Origin: Synaphobranchus kaupii
Lineage: Eukaryota > Chordata > Actinopteri > Anguilliformes > Synaphobranchidae
Direction of reading: 5' to 3'
NCBI GenBank assembly: GCA_029718625.1
Contig: CM056377.1
Location: 34,390,653 to 34,454,652 of the forward strand
Length of the DNA: 64,000 nt
The position numbers were made by a program, and so were the translations under genes. Below the pieces are notes generated by a model. That model saw only the letters and a program-made list of their open reading frames with translations. It did no database searches and was not told the DNA's origin. This document shows, in pieces, positions 12,901 to 21,542 of the stretch. Numbering within the stretch: position 1 is the first letter of the stretch; every line of letters begins with the position of its first letter.

Positions 12901-15900
12901 GGCCCGGCCTGTTTTAAAGGTGGCTAGGTTGGCTAAAACACTGCAAGGCTAAGCTAGGTGAATGAGTGGAAGTTTTTAGCTGGCGTTGTTGAAGCTGCCT
13001 GCACTGCCGGTATTCTGAAGTCAGGTGTATGCACTTTTTCCAGTTTCTATATTTAAATACCCCCACTACAGCCTTCCTGGGAATATTCTATATGCTGAAG
13101 GGTTATTAGTGCTGCCTCTTCCCATTCCCCATTGCTGCTCCTCTAAGGACTCAGTTTTTGTGTTCAGCTGAGCTTTTGTGGCATCTCAGTTTTTTTTCCT
13201 TTGAGTTTTTTTTTTTTCCCCCCTCACTCCCTGTCCTGCTCCACCTTAAGCATCGTACCATTCCTTTTCCAATTTCTCGAGGCATGGTTTCACTGAGCAG
13301 TAAGCCATACATTTACACAAACTGAACCTGTACTGTACAAGGAGTTGACATTTAATTGAATGCTGGGAGTACATTAGAAACCCTAATCTATTCATTCCAA
13401 GTGACCGTGATTCTGAGGTTCTCAACGTCAACATTTTTGTAACCGAGACTGGCAGAAGCAGCTGCCTGAACTCCCTTTGGCCACACAACATTTCTATCAT
13501 TAGCCTAGCTCCTCCTGTGATTGCAGTTTGATAAACGTAAACCAAACAAGTCGGCATCCAGTGATTTCACTAGATTGAACATTCCGAATGGTCTTCTGGA
13601 GAACTAACAGACATTACTTAAACTAATGAATGCATGTATCCAATCTTATTCATTTGGAGCCTTTACACTTGAGTTTTAGAAACGGTGCTGCTTTTAGTAT
13701 TGCCCATTTGCTCCCGATAAAATTCAATGAGCCTAGCGGTTATACTTCCGTGTTGTCATTCATGTGTAGTGTACCAGAATCTCCAGTAGTTTGGGCCTAT
13801 TCCTAAAGCTCCATAAAATGTAGTTCTACAGATTATATTTAACAGTTTAAATATTGGTATTTCATCTTAATTGTTGATTATAATTGATTTTAACTTGATT
13901 GTTCCGTTATAAATCCAATACCCACAATCATTAAGGGAAATATTGTCTCTGCCTTTTCTGTGTACCATGTTTAAACTTCCTTTTTAGTGTTCTTCTACCA
14001 TTTTTAATGATTAAACCATTTAATGGCAAACTGCAGGATGGAACACCACATATTTCTTTGTGTATACTGACCTTGTTTTTTACCTCCTTTTTTCTTGTTT
14101 CTCTCCCTCCCCATTCCCCCTCTCCCCCTCTTTTTTGTTTTAATACCTTGACCCTGGATCCTCTTTTTGCCAACTGATTGCACGCCCCATTTATTCCCCT
14201 CCCATCTGCCTCCTGTGTACAATTACACAACACCAATTCTCACACACACACACACATGCACGCACTCACACCAAATGAACGCAAACGCCAAATAACAATT
14301 GTACCATATCAACGCCCTTCCCCCCCACCATCCACCTACTACCTCAAAATATTAACCATCTTCATGATCCAACCACCGTTTTTCGCCATTCCCCATGGAA
14401 CTGCCTCGCTGTGGATGATATGTTCAACCTCCACTCTCCTGCCTCCGATCTTTTCCTGTCCCTTCCTCCCTCCGCTGCCTTCCTCTGCTGTCTTATAAAG
14501 AGAGTTACGCCCCAATGCCTCTTTATTCTTTTCGGTATGTTATCCTTGGCATATTTTTTTATTACTTGTTTGTTCAGTTTTATTTTTTTCTCATTTATTT
14601 TTTTTTCCAAACCAACTGATTAAAATGTGACGAGTGCTTCTTTTGGATTTCTTTTTGTTTTGATTGTTGATTTTGAAGGAAAGGGCAAAAAGCTGCAGCA
14701 TTTCGTGGTTTATTTCTATTCCTAGTGGGATTTCTTTCCATTGGGTCACTTCCTGCAGCGACTAATGAAAATTATATGCGATTCTGCATTTAGTCAGCAA
14801 GAAACAACAACCTCTAATTTACTTTAGTCCAATTTTACATGTGAAAAATGGAACTGGGACTGTAGAATATAAAATTAGTGCATCTATACAGCAAGGCTTT
14901 TGATGCTCAAACTGATTCTTTTCAAAACCTTTAAAAGATCTGTCCCTTCTCGTCAGTGTAATATTTGATTTTGTTTTCCCTCTTGAGATGCTGTATCTTT
15001 TTGCCTCTTTACATTGTTTGATTTTTGAGATTATTTCCAAAGTTTAATTTGCTTGATCAGTCCACCATTTTACAAATTTGCATGTTTGCTGGTTTTGCAT
15101 GCCTTTTAATGTATTGTTGAGTTGCTTTTGGTTTATGGTCAATGCTCCTATTTTGTGTATACAGTACAATTGACCGAATCAGCAGTTTTCATATTCCTTC
15201 TAATTCTTCTCTTGTACAGTACTCTTACCCATGGCTATCTTCTCCCAACAACTTTGATTAGTCCCCTTGTCTTAGTTTAGGTTGGCAAATTTCTATCTGA
15301 AAGGGAATGTGCTTCTTTGGTAGTTTACAAAAAGCCATTGTTCCTTAATAAACCTAAGTCCCTTGTCTTTTCCTTACCTTCCCCTTCATATCAGACTGAT
15401 TTATTTATTTCTTTGCAGTGTCATAGCCTTTATTTCTGTACTCCAGATTTAATGAGCTAGAAACAAGTTATTGAGCTAGTTTTGGAGTATTTTGGATTTA
15501 ATGAATTTGTGGTTATGATTAGATGTCTGGGGTAGTTATTATATGCAAGTGAAATTCAAAGGCCACTTCTGTAATGCTGTCTTAGCAACCTGTAACCTAG
15601 CTTGTGTACAGATGTGTACCAAAAGTCTCATGGCATCATGCCTTAATTAATCAGTGCATGGACCTACTGACTGGTAGAGATGAAGTGTTGCAGAATCATT
15701 ACAAATGGAGTGACTTGATTGTGAACAAAAGTTACTGCATATACCAGCTTCCCCATGTATAGAATGGATGTGTGTAGCATTTGTGCCTGCTCAGATGGTT
15801 CTCATTGGCAGGTGCTGAAATTTAGTCCGTTTCTCATGTTCTCTTCCCCCACCCCCTTTTTTTTTTTCCCTCACACTCTTATCAAGGTGTATATGGTGAT

Positions 15901-17047
15901 GTCATGAGGGTGAAAATCCTGTTCAACAAGAAGGAGAATGCCCTGGTACAGATGGCGGATGCGACACAGGCCCAGTTAGGTAAGTATCTGAAACGTACGT
16001 GTGGGTATTGCCAACAGAATGGGTAGCTCACAGCACAGTGCTAGAGAATGTGCACTTGCTTGTCTGAGTCACGGTATCTTACTTTATTATTTATTTTAAT
16101 CGGCAACATTTCCCCTCCACGGTTTAATCTGTAAAATAAGCTACAATTTTATAGCCTTCATTTATTATTTGAAGTTTTTATAGCACAGGGAGGAACAAAG
16201 AAGGCCGTTTCCCTTTCAGTTTCATCCCCAAAGATGCCCTTTTGCAGGAATTTGTATAGAAGTTATTAATGAATTTGACTTTGAAGTCCATAAATTGTGA
16301 CTGTATTAAGTGCATGTGTCAGAATTGCCTGTTGAGCCTGGCTCAAACTGCAGGTAGGATTTAAGAAACTATGTATGAATGAATAACAGACTTAATGTTC
16401 ATGGCACCCCCCAGCAATGAGTCACCTGAATGGGCAGAAGTTGCATGGGAAGGCGTTCCGTGTGACCCTGTCGAAGCACACAAACGTACAACTTCCCCGA
16501 GAAGGTCAAGAAGACCAAGGCCTGACCAAGGATTTCAGCAACTCACCCCTTGCCACCGCTTCAAGAAGCCTGGCTCCAAAAACTATCAGAACATCTTCCC
16601 TCCATCAGCAACTCTGCACCTCTCCAACATCCCGTGCGTTCAAGTGCTGCACCACCTGTATTTCTTTGAATATCCACGTGTGTCCAATTGGGGGATTCAT
16701 CATGACCTTTATATGCTCTTGTGCTTTCAGACCATCAGTGGTTGAAGATGACCTGAAGATGCTGTTTGCAAGCTCTGGCACTTTGGTCAAGGCCTTCAAG
16801 TTCTTCCAGTTAGTATTTTTCTAAATTGTCCTCGGTAAATTATTATCATTCCAATATGGAATTACAATTGATCTTGTATGCATAATCACTGCTTCATTGT
16901 CACCTCTACTCAGGAAAGATCGTAAGATGGCCCTGATCCAGATGGGCTCAGTGGAGGAGGCAATCCAGTCACTGATTGAATTCCATAATCACGACCTCCG
17001 GCGAGAACCACCATCTGAGGGTTTCCTTCTCCAAGTCTACTATTTAA
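3901..17047 (+). CDS. ptbp1: Polypyrimidine tract-binding protein 1 (hnRNP I), exons 2-15
   Basis: PTBP1 is a nuclear and shuttling RNA-binding protein that binds UCUU and CU-rich RNA and represses exons, and also acts in IRES use, localisation and stability. Fourteen coding exons are visible with matching phases. Together with the expected 8-nt first exon they give about 546 residues, against 531-557 for human isoforms. RRM1 spans exons 4-5 ([19 protein letters not shown]). RRM2 spans exons 6-8 ([32 protein letters not shown]). RRM3 spans exons 10-13 ([27 protein letters not shown]). RRM4 spans exons 13-15 ([24 protein letters not shown]) and ends [10 protein letters not shown] then TAA. The nuclear signal region (VGTKRGSDELF) is in exons 2-3. 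Exons 13 and 15 carry small insertions that break the frame; every other exon is clean. Which teleost ptbp1 duplicate this is cannot be told. Confidence 0.97.
3932..9818 (+). other. ptbp1 intron 2 (5.9 kb)
   Basis: A long intron with no credible exon. It contains a (TGG)n/G-run tract near 4935-4968, an A-run near 5517-5530 and C-runs near 7299. Open stretches on either strand show no domain motifs and no codon-like composition. The 3' end reads TTTGCTTTTTTATTTTGCAG. Confidence 0.85.
4935..4968. repeat. (TGG)n trinucleotide repeat running into a G homopolymer
   Basis: About eight GGT/TGG units run directly into nine consecutive Gs, inside ptbp1 intron 2. The transcribed strand is G-rich and could form a quadruplex, but nothing else supports a function. 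Confidence 0.9.
9819..9891 (+). CDS. ptbp1: ptbp1 exon 3
   Basis: A 73-nt exon with acceptor ATTTTGCAG and donor GTGAGT. It encodes [20 protein letters not shown] and the split codon before G-N-D-S-K-K, essentially the PTBP1 N-terminus. The internal Met (ATG at 9870) matches the known downstream Met of mammalian PTBP1. Confidence 0.96.
9961..9982 (+). promoter_or_regulatory. (GT)11 repeat in place of the polypyrimidine tract of exon 4
   Basis: An uninterrupted GT run ends ten bases before the CCTATAG acceptor at 9992, and no strong pyrimidine tract lies between. UG repeats are established binding sites for TDP-43 and CELF proteins, so this acceptor may be sensitive to them. That part is inference. 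Confidence 0.7.
9993..10165 (+). CDS. ptbp1: ptbp1 exon 4 (start of RRM1)
   Basis: A 173-nt exon after TGTCCTATAG and before donor GTACTG. It encodes the nuclear-localisation segment N-D-S-K-K-F-K-G and the first half of RRM1, including the RNP2-type strand V-I-H-V-R-K-L-P and [18 protein letters not shown]. Phases fit both neighbours. Confidence 0.97.
10307..10453 (+). CDS. ptbp1: ptbp1 exon 5 (end of RRM1)
   Basis: A 147-nt exon (49 codons) after CCTTTTTGTTTAG. It encodes [11 protein letters not shown], the RNP1-type strand of RRM1, and [10 protein letters not shown]. Two overlapping donors exist: CAG/GTGGTA at 10451 and GTG/GTAAGT at 10454. The second is closer to consensus and leaves one Val before R-A-Q, at the place where mammalian PTBP1 has Ala, so it was chosen. 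Confidence 0.95.
10642..10663. repeat. Poly-C tract, 22 nt
   Basis: A run of 22 Cs in ptbp1 intron 5. It is a mononucleotide microsatellite; tracts of this kind are common in the window and prone to length error. Confidence 0.95.
11377..11535 (+). CDS. ptbp1: ptbp1 exon 6 (linker and start of RRM2)
   Basis: A 159-nt exon after a (CTC)n-rich pyrimidine tract ending CGCCAG. It encodes [13 protein letters not shown], a Gly/Met/Ser-rich linker, then [17 protein letters not shown], the first strand and helix of RRM2. The donor is GTGCCT. The linker differs from mammals, as expected of this variable segment. Confidence 0.96.
11726..11836 (+). CDS. ptbp1: ptbp1 exon 7 (RRM2)
   Basis: A 111-nt exon after ACTTCCACAG, donor GTAAGT. 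It encodes [20 protein letters not shown], the core of RRM2, and ends Q-H-A-K-L. It is near identical to mammalian PTBP1. Confidence 0.97.
12106..12283 (+). CDS. ptbp1: ptbp1 exon 8 (end of RRM2, linker)
   Basis: A 178-nt exon after GTCTCCACACAG, donor GTGAGA. It encodes [16 protein letters not shown] of RRM2, then [17 protein letters not shown] and the start of the RRM2-RRM3 linker. It ends one base into a Gly codon shared by exons 9 and 10. Confidence 0.97.
12370..12441 (+). CDS. ptbp1: ptbp1 exon 9, frame-preserving alternative exon
   Basis: A 72-nt exon after TCTCCTCTTCAG, donor GTGAGT. It encodes [20 protein letters not shown] then I-Q-Q. It corresponds to the mammalian exon 9 segment whose inclusion or skipping distinguishes PTBP1 isoforms of different repressor strength. 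Being a multiple of three with matching phases, it can be skipped here too. Only 86 nt of intron separate it from exon 8. Confidence 0.95.
12641..12774 (+). CDS. ptbp1: ptbp1 exon 10 (start of RRM3)
   Basis: A 134-nt exon after GCGGTCCTCAG. It encodes a Pro/Ala-rich linker ([18 protein letters not shown]), then [10 protein letters not shown], the first strand of RRM3. The donor GAG/GTTGGT is weaker than the others because it lacks a purine at +3. That may matter because this donor takes part in the exon 11 choice. Confidence 0.95.
12775..14034 (+). other. ptbp1 intron 10, upstream part
   Basis: An intron with pyrimidine-rich patches (near 13190-13250) and AT-rich stretches, without coding signal. 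It leads into the AG-free zone that follows. Short open stretches here on the minus strand have no protein features. Confidence 0.8.
14035..14500 (+). promoter_or_regulatory. AG-exclusion zone, distant branch point and long pyrimidine tract upstream of exon 11
   Basis: After the AG at 14035-14036 there is no further AG until the acceptor AG at 14499-14500, a stretch of 462 nt. Near its start lies TACTGAC (14065-14071), a consensus branch point with A at 14070. A tract of more than 60 nt made mostly of C and T follows, with many CTTT and TCTC motifs. A second pyrimidine-rich block with TCTT sits just before exon 11. This is the architecture of exons whose branch point lies hundreds of bases upstream, as established for some PTB-regulated exons. 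Confidence 0.88.
14501..14534 (+). CDS. ptbp1: ptbp1 exon 11, autoregulatory 34-nt exon
   Basis: A 34-nt exon between TCTTATAAAG and GTATGT, encoding [11 protein letters not shown] plus the first base of Gly in RRM3. In mammals high PTB causes skipping of this exon, shifting the frame and sending the mRNA to nonsense-mediated decay. The same outcome follows here: joining exon 10 to exon 12 gives a stop at 15905-15907. The short length, the flanking CU-rich tracts and the distant branch point all fit a repressed exon. Confidence 0.97.
14535..15886 (+). other. ptbp1 intron 11 with pyrimidine-rich start
   Basis: The first 80 nt after the exon 11 donor are strongly T/C-rich (several T-runs with CTCA and GTTCAG), so PTB-type motifs lie on both sides of exon 11. 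The remainder is AT-rich intron with no coding signal. It ends in a C/T tract (CCCCACCCCC then a T-run) and ATCAAG at the exon 12 acceptor. Confidence 0.85.
15887..15979 (+). CDS. ptbp1: ptbp1 exon 12 (RRM3)
   Basis: A 93-nt exon, acceptor CTTATCAAG, donor GTAAGT. It encodes [20 protein letters not shown] then Q-M-A-D, the centre of RRM3. Read in the frame produced by skipping exon 11 it meets TGA after six codons (15905-15907). Confidence 0.97.
16415..16633 (+). CDS. ptbp1: ptbp1 exon 13 (end of RRM3, start of RRM4), with a 2-nt insertion
   Basis: After GGCACCCCCCAG the exon encodes [12 protein letters not shown] and [14 protein letters not shown]. It then reads N-S-P-L and loses frame at about 16550-16553, where CCCCTTGCCACC stands in place of a Leu-His-Arg coding run. 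From there the second frame gives [20 protein letters not shown] up to the donor GTGCGT. The exon is 219 nt, two more than the phases of its neighbours require, so the net change is +2. If real, the shifted frame stops in exon 14 at 16754-16756 and RRM4 is lost. A sequence error (doubled T and doubled C) is more likely because the sequence on both sides is fully conserved. Confidence 0.92.
16731..16808 (+). CDS. ptbp1: ptbp1 exon 14 (RRM4)
   Basis: A 78-nt exon, acceptor GTGCTTTCAG, donor GTTAGT. It encodes [20 protein letters not shown] then A-F-K-F-F, the first helix and second strand of RRM4. It splits a Gln codon with exon 15. Confidence 0.96.
16914..17047 (+). CDS. ptbp1: ptbp1 exon 15, terminal coding exon with a 1-nt insertion
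   Basis: After CCTCTACTCAG the exon encodes [18 protein letters not shown]. After N-H-D-L an extra C (one of 16998-16999) shifts the frame. In the next frame the conserved ending [15 protein letters not shown] is followed by TAA at 17045-17047. Without the extra base the exon is a normal PTBP1 C-terminus. With the +2 in exon 13 the net change is +3, so the two changes do not occur in one uninterrupted wrong-frame reading. Sequence error is the simplest reading. Confidence 0.93.
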
Positions 17048-17399
17048 GAAGATCAGATGGACAGGGGGCCAGGATTGGCTGTCACTTTAGACTTCAACCG
17101 TATGATCTTGTGGAAGTAACTCATTTGGAGGGGACTTTGTTCACAAGACTCACTTCCATCATTCCTTTTATTAAATATTTGTCTATATGTAGATCTATAT
17201 GGAATGCCAATTTGAACCACAACGAAAATGATAGATTTTAATTGGGCTTTTAAGAATTCATTTTAGTCATTTTTGCCTTTCTGTTTTGAGCTGATATAAT
17301 AGATCCCATGTCTGCACATTGGTGATCAAGTACAAGTAGTTTACACTTATCTCCAGGATTCCTGCTCTGGAGTCATTTAGGTTGCACATGTCATTCAGC

Positions 17400-17969
17400 C
17401 TTTCATTAATTTGTTATTCCCTTTACTGTTGGGGACTTTTACCACTAGGCCTTGAGGTGTTTCCATTGTGTTTTGAATGTCAATTCTGCCTCTACCATGC
17501 CCTGTGCCTTATTCAGTACAATTCTTACTGCTAATTTTTTTCAATAAGTAAATGCACTGGCATTTTTATTAGTATCCCCATTTGCTATGACTCTCCAGGT
17601 CAATTTAAAACATGTATTCACAAATATTCTGTTTACAGCTTATTTCTGTTTATCTTGTATTGCCCATTGGAAACATGATGGGTTTAAATGGTCTTGCCAT
17701 CAGCTTGAGGGCAATTTGAGTAATCCAACTTTCAAAGGCCTTTGTAGTCATGGTGTTGTATGAACAGTAGAAAAGTTAATTATTTTTTTTTTTTTTTTTT
17801 TTTGGTCGTCAACTTGCAAAGACGTTCAATACTTGTTTGATTAGTTTGGGCCATTCACTGTCCCTGTTGCATTATTTAGCTTTTCAAAAATTAAAGGCCC
17901 CTTGAATAGTGGGGTTTATATATTTCCTATAAATCTTATTTACTGTATCTATATTTAGATGTAGAACAT
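17400..17969. repeat. Source copy of a ~570-bp duplicated 3' UTR segment
   Basis: From CTTTCATTAATTTG to GATGTAGAACAT this segment is almost identical to the interrupted copy at 20267-24897. Differences are single substitutions and small indels, mostly in T-runs. It contains the intact counterpart (GGGGTTTATATA) of the site at which the Tc1-like element entered the second copy. Confidence 0.95.
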
Positions 17970-19651
17970 TTTCATTCCATTATATTTTAAATTTATGCAA
18001 TCGTTTTTGTACAAATCCAATATTGTATGGAGTATATTTGTATCATTCTTATACTGTAGTTCACAGTTGGTAGGGGTCTCTCGGTCAGTGGTTGCCTTTT
18101 TTTTTAAACCACTGTGCCTTTGCTGAAGTCTATATTGCTCAGAGACTTTACTTGCCTATGTTGGTTACTATGTCTTATTTGTTTTTTTGGTTATATGTAG
18201 CCTGTCTTCATTTCCTTCATTAATACCCATCCAGTTTGTATACCTGCATCATTTTATGATTTTCTGAAGCTCAAAACCAAATAAGGACTTTTGCAAGCTG
18301 TCAAACTAGTGGGCAAAAAGTTTCCACTTGCCTTAGAATTAACCTGAGACGGAACCTTTATTATTATGATTATTTTAAGTGATTAAAGTAGCATTACAGA
18401 GGTACCATTAAATAAGAAGGTCATGCATGCATGTATAGTTGTTTCATTCAGTTAAATGTTTGATTTGGGGTTGGGAGCTTGCAGAGGGCTGTAGCTCTTA
18501 ACACAACATAGCTCTATACTGGTGTACCTTTTGGTTCCCCAACAGCTGTAATGGTCTGGATGTTGGGATGTTTTTAAAAGTGCCTCTGGTGTCTGGTGCT
18601 TTGTCATTAATGGTAAATATTTTGTTATACAGTGCAAGTATCCAGTCCTATCTGAAATGCCCCGACACCATCATATCTCAAATGTGCATATGCTCTCAAT
18701 CAGAGCTGCTGTCCCCTGTTGCGTTGATAAGTGTCCTTAAAGTATTGTAATGACTTTACCACCTTATTGTACAAACTTTGAATGGTGCTTGTCACATGAA
18801 AAAGCCTTGGTAAAGCTGCGTGCTGTGGTAGATTTGGCTTTTATGCCACATTAGTCATTTGGATACCACTGTGAACTTTAAGCAAGTCTTAACTCTGAGA
18901 CATTCCTTTTTGTGCTTAATTTTCTGTAAGGAGAGACTGTGGAACCATAAGTGGTTTGCCTTCATCCCTACAAAATGGCTCCCTTTATTGATCAGAATGT
19001 ACACATTTCTGTTTTGGTCTCATTTTTAGTTGTAGGTCAGGTGCAGAGCAATAACCTTTTGCAATCTCTTCAGGGTAATGACTATGTCTAGGACCAAAGT
19101 GTTTCCCCCACCGTCCCTGAGTTTTACATGTAGCCATTTTCTTTTACTTTTGCTCTATTCAATAAACCCAATGTGTAGCGTGCTTGTTTTCCTATAGCAT
19201 TAGAAAGACCATATTGGACCAAGGCTGTCTTGTCTGTATGGTACGGCCTTAGACGATATCAGCCACCTTCATTACAGTGGCCGGAAATGGATTGTGCATA
19301 ATGCCTACTTTTGTGCTGAAACTGGATTCTGTGGAAGCTGAATTGGATATCAAACTTAGATATCAAATCTTTTTTTATCTTGTGACATTCATACAAAAAT
19401 GTTATGAAAGGAATTGAAAGATTATCATTGGTTACAATTGAGGTAATGCAACAGCAGTCCATTAATTCATTCAGTGAGCCCAGGAGACGAGTCGATATAC
19501 AAAGCAGGCGAGAAATGTAACTTACCAAATTATGGAGACTTGCACATGGTTGCAAAGCATTCAAGAACTCTACATCCTCAGTTAAAATGTAGTAATCCTG
19601 TATTGAGCTGTTCAGAATGTCAAGGGGGAAGAATGGGATAGTAATAGCGTT

Positions 19652-19667
19652 GGGGGGGGGGGGGGGG
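19652..19667. repeat. Poly-G tract, 16 nt
   Basis: A run of 16 Gs in the distal ptbp1 3' UTR. It is a mononucleotide microsatellite. Confidence 0.95.
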
Positions 19668-21042
19668 AGTTGTACATATTCATCGCTTTTGTACCACAGA
19701 TGGTGATTGGGAAGCAATACACAAGTTTTATATCTATAAAACCAATGTATATTTTGATTACATCTACAACTAAGGTTGTTTCAGGCCATTATGGAGCCAT
19801 TTAAGTTTGTATTACGAGAACAAAAAAGAAAATTAAAACATATTTTCTAACAAAATGTGTATCTTCTATTTTCCCCAAGTAACCTATTGTTTTAGTAATG
19901 ACTTGCTCTATTCTGAATCTTGTGCCTTCAATAAATCTTTCATTTATTCCTGCTTCCACATCTAGTCTTTATTTCTATTTTCTTGTGTGTGCTTGCAATG
20001 ACCTTTTGTAGTGTGAAACACCTGGCTTGTTGCTCCCTTTAGCTGTATCTGTGCACACTCACTATTCATTGGTGTCTTTGCCAACTAATGTTATGTGCTC
20101 TATATACCTGTTCTTTTCCCAGCTTTAATTTTGAGTAGATTACACTAACCCTAAAGTTGACCGGCCTTGTTAAGACTACACTGCTGGGATTTTGATGTCA
20201 CCTACATTATGCTTAGGTATGTAACATTCTGGGGGTTCTTCCTGATGTTATTCATTTATTGCAGAACTTTCATTAATTTGTTATTCCCTTTACTGTTGGG
20301 GACTTTTACCACTAGGCCTTGAGGTGTTTCCATTGTGTTTTGAATGTCAATTCTGCCTCTACCATGCCCTGTGCCTTATTCAGTACAATTCTTACTGCTA
20401 ATTTTTTTTCAATAAGTAAATGCACTGGCATTTTTATTAGTATCCCCATTTGCTATGACTCTCCAGGTCAATTTAAAACATGTAGTCACAAATATTCTGT
20501 TTACAGCTTATTTCTGTTTATCTTGTATTGCCCATTGGAAACATGATGGGTTTAAATGTCTTGCCATCAGCTTGAGGGCAATTTTGAGTAATCCAACTTT
20601 CAAAGGCCTTTGTAGTCATGGTGTATGAACAGTAGAAAAGTTTATTTTATTTATTTTTTTTGGTCAACTTGCAAAGACGTTCAATATTTGTTTGATTAGT
20701 TTGGGCCATTCACTGTCCCTGTTGCATTATTTAGCTTTTAAAAAATGAAAGGCCCCTTGAATAGTGGGGTTTATACACTACTCACAAAAAGTTAGGGATA
20801 TTTGGCTTTCGGGTGAAATTTATGGAAAATGTAAGTTCACGCTACAGTGATATTATACGTATCATGAAAGAAGGGCATTTAAGTAGAAGCATGCAATGGT
20901 GATTTCCTCATCTCAATTTATTGAAACAAAAGCCAACAACAGTGGTGGGTATACCACAACAAAAATGTCAATGTCTCAATAACTTGTCATGTGCCCTTGA
21001 GCATCAATTACAGCTTGACGACGTCTCATGCTGTTCACAAGT

Positions 21043-21542
21043 NNNNNNNNNNNNNNNNNNNNNNNNNNNNNNNNNNNNNNNNNNNNNNNNNNNNNNNNNN
21101 NNNNNNNNNNNNNNNNNNNNNNNNNNNNNNNNNNNNNNNNNNNNNNNNNNNNNNNNNNNNNNNNNNNNNNNNNNNNNNNNNNNNNNNNNNNNNNNNNNNN
21201 NNNNNNNNNNNNNNNNNNNNNNNNNNNNNNNNNNNNNNNNNNNNNNNNNNNNNNNNNNNNNNNNNNNNNNNNNNNNNNNNNNNNNNNNNNNNNNNNNNNN
21301 NNNNNNNNNNNNNNNNNNNNNNNNNNNNNNNNNNNNNNNNNNNNNNNNNNNNNNNNNNNNNNNNNNNNNNNNNNNNNNNNNNNNNNNNNNNNNNNNNNNN
21401 NNNNNNNNNNNNNNNNNNNNNNNNNNNNNNNNNNNNNNNNNNNNNNNNNNNNNNNNNNNNNNNNNNNNNNNNNNNNNNNNNNNNNNNNNNNNNNNNNNNN
21501 NNNNNNNNNNNNNNNNNNNNNNNNNNNNNNNNNNNNNNNNNN
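21043..21542. other. Assembly gap, 500 N
   Basis: Exactly 500 unresolved bases, a common placeholder size, so the true length is unknown. It hides the junction between the LINE 3' end and the Tc1-like transposase C-terminal region. Confidence 1.

Larger units (their letters stand above)
17048..19960 (+). other. ptbp1: ptbp1 3' untranslated region
   Basis: A T-rich, non-coding stretch follows the stop. Candidate poly(A) signals AATAAA lie at 19161-19166 and 19930-19935, so the 3' UTR is probably 2.1-2.9 kb. It contains a T-run at about 17787-17805, a 16-nt G-run at 19652-19667 and the source copy of the segment duplicated at 20267. The exact cleavage site cannot be read from sequence. Confidence 0.75.

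Noticed and set aside
14221..14280. CA-rich stretch as a CRISPR or tandem array
   Set aside because: It is a short degenerate CA microsatellite inside the AG-free zone; there are no spaced repeats.
16395..16824. Idea that ptbp1 is a processed or dead pseudogene because of the frame breaks
   Set aside because: All introns are present with consensus splice sites and every other exon is intact; two local insertions fit sequence error better.
19259..19717. 152-codon minus-strand open stretch
   Set aside because: It lies in the ptbp1 3' UTR, includes residues from the poly-G tract (read as prolines) and shows no domain.
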